Shown piece by piece: positions 61,103-64,000 of a stretch of 64,000 nt of DNA. The DNA comes from Candidatus Rubrivivax defluviihabitans. Its GTDB lineage: Bacteria > Pseudomonadota > Gammaproteobacteria > Burkholderiales > Burkholderiaceae_C. How positions within the stretch are numbered: position 1 is the first letter of the stretch; each line of letters opens with the position of its first letter. Where the stretch lies: the NCBI GenBank assembly GCA_016709385.1, contig JADJMW010000002.1, positions 310,001 to 374,000 on the forward strand, given 5' to 3'. The notes beneath the pieces were generated by a model. The model was not told where the DNA came from. It saw only the letters and a list, made by a program, of their open reading frames with translations, and did no database searches. Both the position numbers and the translations under genes were made by a program.

Positions 61103-62272
61103 CAGCTGGCCACCAGGTGCGCGGCCACGCCACGCCGGGGTGCCGGCTGCACCGGTGGGGCGAATCCCACGCGGGCCCACATCTGGATCGTCTGCGCCGG
61201 TGCGGGCGCTTCCAGCAGCTGGCGGATGGCCGCGTAGGGTCGCGCCTGTTCGGGATATTCCTGCAGCGCCTGCTGCAACGGGTGCATCGCCAACCCGTGC
61301 GCCGTGGCCGCCAGCTGCACGCGGGCGTAGGCCCTGCCGGCGTTGACCTGCGTGACGCGGTCGTTGCCCTCGCTCACCATCCACAGGAAGCCCGGCGTCG
61401 AAGCGATCTTCGTGCCGAAATCCTTGATCTGGCTCGTAGTGGCGAAGTCGTCCGGCCCCGGCGCCTGGCTGCGGTCGAACAGGCCCAGGCGGGCCATCCA
61501 GACCACCATCGGATCGGTCAGCGACAGCCCATCCCGGTGCTGCGCGATTTCCGCCTGGCCCACGCGCAAGACCTTGTACGACTCCCAGCATGGCGCGCGG
61601 CGTGGTCAGCTCGATGCGCCAGGCCGCGTTGGCGATTTCGCGGTGGGCCCGCATCTCGTCGGCCGCATCGGGCTGGTCGATGCCGACGAAGCCCAAGCGC
61701 AGCGGGTGGGGCTGGACGGCATCGGCCATGGCCTGCCAGGCCGCGGCCGGCACCGGACGCTCCAGGTCGTAGACGTTGCGATTGGTATGACGCTTCAATA
61801 TTTGCGCGAAGAGTGGGTCCTTGCTGACATTGGAATCTTCGACGAGCCGGATGCGCGCCACCGGGCGCTCGTCGACCTTCTCGGGCCCGAACTCGCCTTC
61901 GGGAAAGAGCGTGATCTCGGCGCGCTGGCCGCGCTCACGCGCCGCCAGATCGAGCAGTTCGATGAAGGTGCCGTGGCTCATCATGATCTGGCGCGAGAAC
62001 GGGTCGGTCTCGGGCAGCAGCCGCGTCGGGTCGCAGCGCAGCAGGATCTCGTCCGGCGTGCGCAGGTCCACCAGCCAGGACTGGAGGTTGTGCGAATGGG
62101 GCGCCAGGATGGCGTGGCCCAGGATCCAGCGCCGCAGGTCGGGCTCCTGCCCGGGCCCCTGCCAGGGGGCCAGCGCCTCCGGCGGCAGACCGCTGTCGCA
62201 GCCGGCCAGCGGGGCTGCAGCAGCCGCCACCACGCCACCGCCGACGAGACGGACAAAGGCACGTCGATGCAT
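61102..62272 (-). pseudogene. Acg-type nitroreductase-like protein with one frameshift
   Basis: The ATG at 62272 begins MHRRAFVRLVGGGVVAAAAAPLAGC, an export signal with a lipobox-like Cys. Then LAPHSHNLQSWLVDLRTPDEILLR (family pattern) and FSRQIMMSHGTFIELL mark the Acg/nitroreductase FMN fold. A shift near 61572 moves the second half, DGLSLTDPMVVWMARLGLFD and VNAGRAYARVQLAATAHGLA, into another frame that stops at 61102. Restored length is about 390 residues. It probably binds FMN; the substrate is unknown. It is followed by the overlapping tetR-type gene. Confidence 0.82.
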
Positions 62273-62286
62273 CACGATCTCCTGAA

Positions 62287-62302
62287 GTCACTTTCTGGTG
62301 AC
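62287..62302. promoter_or_regulatory. TetR operator half 1 (GTCAC-N6-GTGAC)
   Basis: The inverted repeat GTCACTTTCTGGTGAC lies between the -10 box and the start of the nitroreductase-like gene. An identical-architecture site is centred 25 bases away at 62312-62327. Twin palindromes at this spacing fit two TetR-family dimers blocking one promoter. Confidence 0.7.
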
Positions 62303-62305
62303 ATC

Positions 62306-62334
62306 AATATAGTCACTGATCGGTGACGTGTCAA
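62306..62334 (-). promoter_or_regulatory. Sigma-70 promoter of the nitroreductase-tetR operon with operator 2
   Basis: On the minus strand, a perfect TTGACA (62334-62329) and TATATT (62311-62306) are separated by 17 bases. The spacer is almost wholly filled by the second palindrome GTCACTGATCGGTGAC (62312-62327), so a bound repressor would occlude RNA polymerase. AGGAGA precedes the start codon at 62272. Confidence 0.8.
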
Positions 62335-62490
62335 GTCCGGCGGTCGCTCGCCTGGGTGCGGCCCAGGGCGCCGAAGCCCACGTTCGGCATGTGCTCAGGC
62401 ATTGGCAGACAATCTCGGGCCTCGGGCTGCCGCGCGCCAGACACCGGCCCGTGCCGGCCGATCCGCCACCCTCCGACCCCAGGGCACCTC

Positions 62491-63126
62491 TTGCAAGCAG
62501 ACACCCCGCTCGACGACAACGACCTGGATCGTCTGGGCGCCCTGCTCGATGCCGTGCCCACGCCGCTGGAGCCGCTGGACGTGAGCGCGCTCGACGGCTA
62601 CCTGTGCGGTGTGCTGCTGCAGCCGCGGCCCGTTCCCGCGACGCAATGGCAGGCGCATGTGGCCGACATCGAAGGCCGCCCGGCGCCCGCCGGCCCGGCA
62701 CTGGACGAATTGCTGGCGCTGGTGCGGCGCCGCCATGCCGAGCTGGACCAGGCCATCGGCCAGCGTCAGTGGTTCGACCCCTGGGTCTTTCCGCTCGACG
62801 ACGTGGCCACGGCCACCGAATGCGTGCTGCCATGGGTGGCCGGCTTTGCCGCCGCGATGGACCATTTCCCGGCGCTGATGGAGGTGGACGACCCCGAACT
62901 GGTGGAACCGCTGGCCCTGCTGTACCTGCACTTCGACCCCGCCGACCTGGAAGATGCCGACGCGCTGGCTGCGGTGATCGAGACGCTGGAGCCGCCGGCC
63001 GACCTGGCCGAAGCGGTGCAGGACATCGTGCGCGCCGTCATGCTCATGGCCGACGTGACGCGGCCGCGCCGCGTGCCCCAGACCAGCGTCGCACGCCGGC
63101 CTGCGCCCCGTCGCCACCCCCGCTGA
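62491..63126 (+). CDS. UPF0149 / YecA family protein
   Basis: A 211-residue protein of the UPF0149 (YgfB/YecA) family: PLDVSALDGYLCGVLLQPRPVP near the N-terminus and FPLDDVATATECVLPWVAGFAAAM in the middle are typical. The function is unknown. There is no ATG in a fitting place; the TTG at 62491 puts the family domain near the start and is the best guess. The C-terminus is basic. It lies 13 bases before the TPR gene. Confidence 0.75.
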   Translation: MQADTPLDDNDLDRLGALLDAVPTPLEPLDVSALDGYLCGVLLQPRPVPATQWQAHVADIEGRPAPAGPALDELLALVRRRHAELDQAIGQRQWFDPWVFPLDDVATATECVLPWVAGFAAAMDHFPALMEVDDPELVEPLALLYLHFDPADLEDADALAAVIETLEPPADLAEAVQDIVRAVMLMADVTRPRRVPQTSVARRPAPRRHPR

Positions 63127-63139
63127 AAGAGGAGTTCCC

Positions 63140-63634
63140 ATGCTTTCGTCGACTGCACGCCCCGCTGCCCGCCTGGCCCTTGCCGCCCTGGCGCTGGGGC
63201 TGGCGGCCTGGATGCCGCTGACCTCGTTCGCCGCCGACACCCCGGAGCCTGCGCCCGCGCCCGCCGCCGATCCGCTGGCGGACGCCCGCGCCCAGATCCA
63301 GGCCGGCCGCTGGCCTGCGGCCATCGACGCCTTGAAGCGCGTCAACGCCACCGGCAATGCCGACTGGAACAACCTCATGGGCTATGCGCTGCGCAAGAAT
63401 TCGCCGCCCGACCTGGACGGCGCGCAGCGCCATTACGACGCAGCGCTGCGCATCGACCCGCGCCACCAGGGCGCACTGGAATATTCCGGTGAACTGGCGC
63501 TGATGAAGGGCGACCTGGCCGCCGCCGAGGCGAAACTGGCCACGCTGTCGGGTCTGTGCCGTTCGCCCTGTGAGCCACTGGACGATCTCCGGCAGGCCAT
63601 CGCCCGCTACAAGGCCAACGGCAACCGATACTGA
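63140..63634 (+). CDS. Exported TPR-containing protein
   Basis: A 164-residue protein with a signal peptide (residues 1-31, ending TSFAA) and about two to three TPR-like helices: ARAQIQAGRWPAAIDALKRV, AQRHYDAALRIDPRHQGALEYSGELALMKGD (family pattern). It ends with a Cys pair (CRSPCEPLDDL) that could form a disulfide. A GAGGAG Shine-Dalgarno precedes the ATG. It is probably periplasmic with a protein-binding role. Confidence 0.82.
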   Translation: MLSSTARPAARLALAALALGLAAWMPLTSFAADTPEPAPAPAADPLADARAQIQAGRWPAAIDALKRVNATGNADWNNLMGYALRKNSPPDLDGAQRHYDAALRIDPRHQGALEYSGELALMKGDLAAAEAKLATLSGLCRSPCEPLDDLRQAIARYKANGNRY

Positions 63635-63732
63635 AGAGCGGCCGCGCGCGCGGCGCTGGCCGCGTGCTGGCGCGGCACGTTCGAGACGCGGATCACCCGC
63701 CGACCACGCGCCGACTACTGGCCGACGCCGCA

Positions 63733-64000
63733 CTACGCGCCGAACAGCGCCCGCGCGTGCAGCCCCAGCCCCTGCGCCACGCTGGCGTAGCGGTCGCCGC
63801 GCACCGCCTGCGCCGCCGGGAAGCAGGCCGCGATGCGCTGCACCAGCGGCGCCAGCCCGGTGGAGCCGCCGGTGAAATAGAGCACGTCCACCGCGGCAGG
63901 CGCCACGCCCGCCAGGCGCGCCGCTTCGGCGGCAGCGCCGACGATGCGTTGCAGGTCGGCCTCGATCGCCGCCGCGGCGCCGGCTTCCTGCAGCGTCGCC
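63733..64000 (-). CDS. Hsp70 family protein, YegD type (3' end only)
   Basis: The window cuts this gene; only the last 89 codons are visible. The sequence DVLYFTGGSTGLAPLVQRIAA is the Hsp70/actin-fold phosphate-2 motif, and GDRYASVAQGLGLHARALFG matches the end of YegD-like chaperones, which lack the substrate-binding domain. The stop is at 63735-63733. Confidence 0.75.
   Translation of the reverse strand, partial: ATLQEAGAAAAIEADLQRIVGAAAEAARLAGVAPAAVDVLYFTGGSTGLAPLVQRIAACFPAAQAVRGDRYASVAQGLGLHARALFGA

Overview
The window is GC-rich chromosomal DNA that looks like a betaproteobacterium of the order Burkholderiales (Comamonadaceae or the Rubrivivax/Leptothrix/Piscinibacter group). The reasons are codon use dominated by GCG, CTG and GGC, argC of the second type, a SpoVR-YeaH-PrkA operon, and C/G-rich intergenic repeats of the kind that litter Comamonadaceae genomes. 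I saw no rRNA, tRNA or CRISPR array.

Layout. 0-1.6 kb: two PIN-domain toxin-antitoxin pairs. 1.7-6.6 kb: spoVR, yeaH (DUF444) and prkA, the stress-kinase operon. 7.0-8.2 kb: an MFS transporter. 8.4-14.6 kb: a complete putrescine import and breakdown locus (binding protein, ATPase, two permeases, aminobutyraldehyde dehydrogenase), interrupted by a C/G homopolymer tract and by two palindromic mobile-looking elements. 14.6-19.5 kb: a ParE-type pair, a LysR regulator, a parB without parA, argC, a ParDE pair, and a third palindromic element. 19.5-23.0 kb: a 730-residue protein with a cyanobacterial-type acyl-ACP reductase domain, divergent from an iron-dependent alcohol dehydrogenase. 23.0-26.4 kb: ankyrin protein, HbpS-like haem-binding protein, LuxR-type response regulator and histidine kinase. 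26.6-35.3 kb: a secreted protein with a catalytically dead caspase fold, an RlpA-like lipoprotein, and a giant 1847-residue protein combining two alpha/beta-hydrolase domains, an intact CHAT protease domain and TPR-like helices. 35.4-40.1 kb: an SDR oxidoreductase and an NrtA/SsuA-type ABC importer whose operon includes a fatty acid hydroxylase-like membrane enzyme.

40-52 kb is an accessory island: a broken DUF4157-like effector gene, VapBC, and a type I restriction-modification locus (hsdM, hsdS, hsdR) with two genes lodged inside it, a Schlafen AlbA_2/HATPase protein and a foreign-looking PIN-like membrane protein. Copies of the 5' end of hsdM occur at three places. 52-62 kb holds a run of genes each broken by one to four single-base frameshifts (MFS transporter, unknown lipoprotein, HigBA-type pair, PhoX phosphatase, MmsA, Acg-type nitroreductase) plus an intact TetR regulator with a clear operator-promoter. 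The end carries a UPF0149 protein, a TPR lipoprotein-like protein and the 3' part of a YegD-type Hsp70.

The number of single-base frameshifts between 40 and 62 kb, and the C/G homopolymer at 9.6 kb, suggest either strong local gene decay or indel errors in the assembly; this should be settled before any gene there is called dead. The strongest candidate for an undescribed system is the pair of caspase-superfamily proteins at 26.6-35.3 kb: one inactive and exported, one active and fused to two lipase-like domains.
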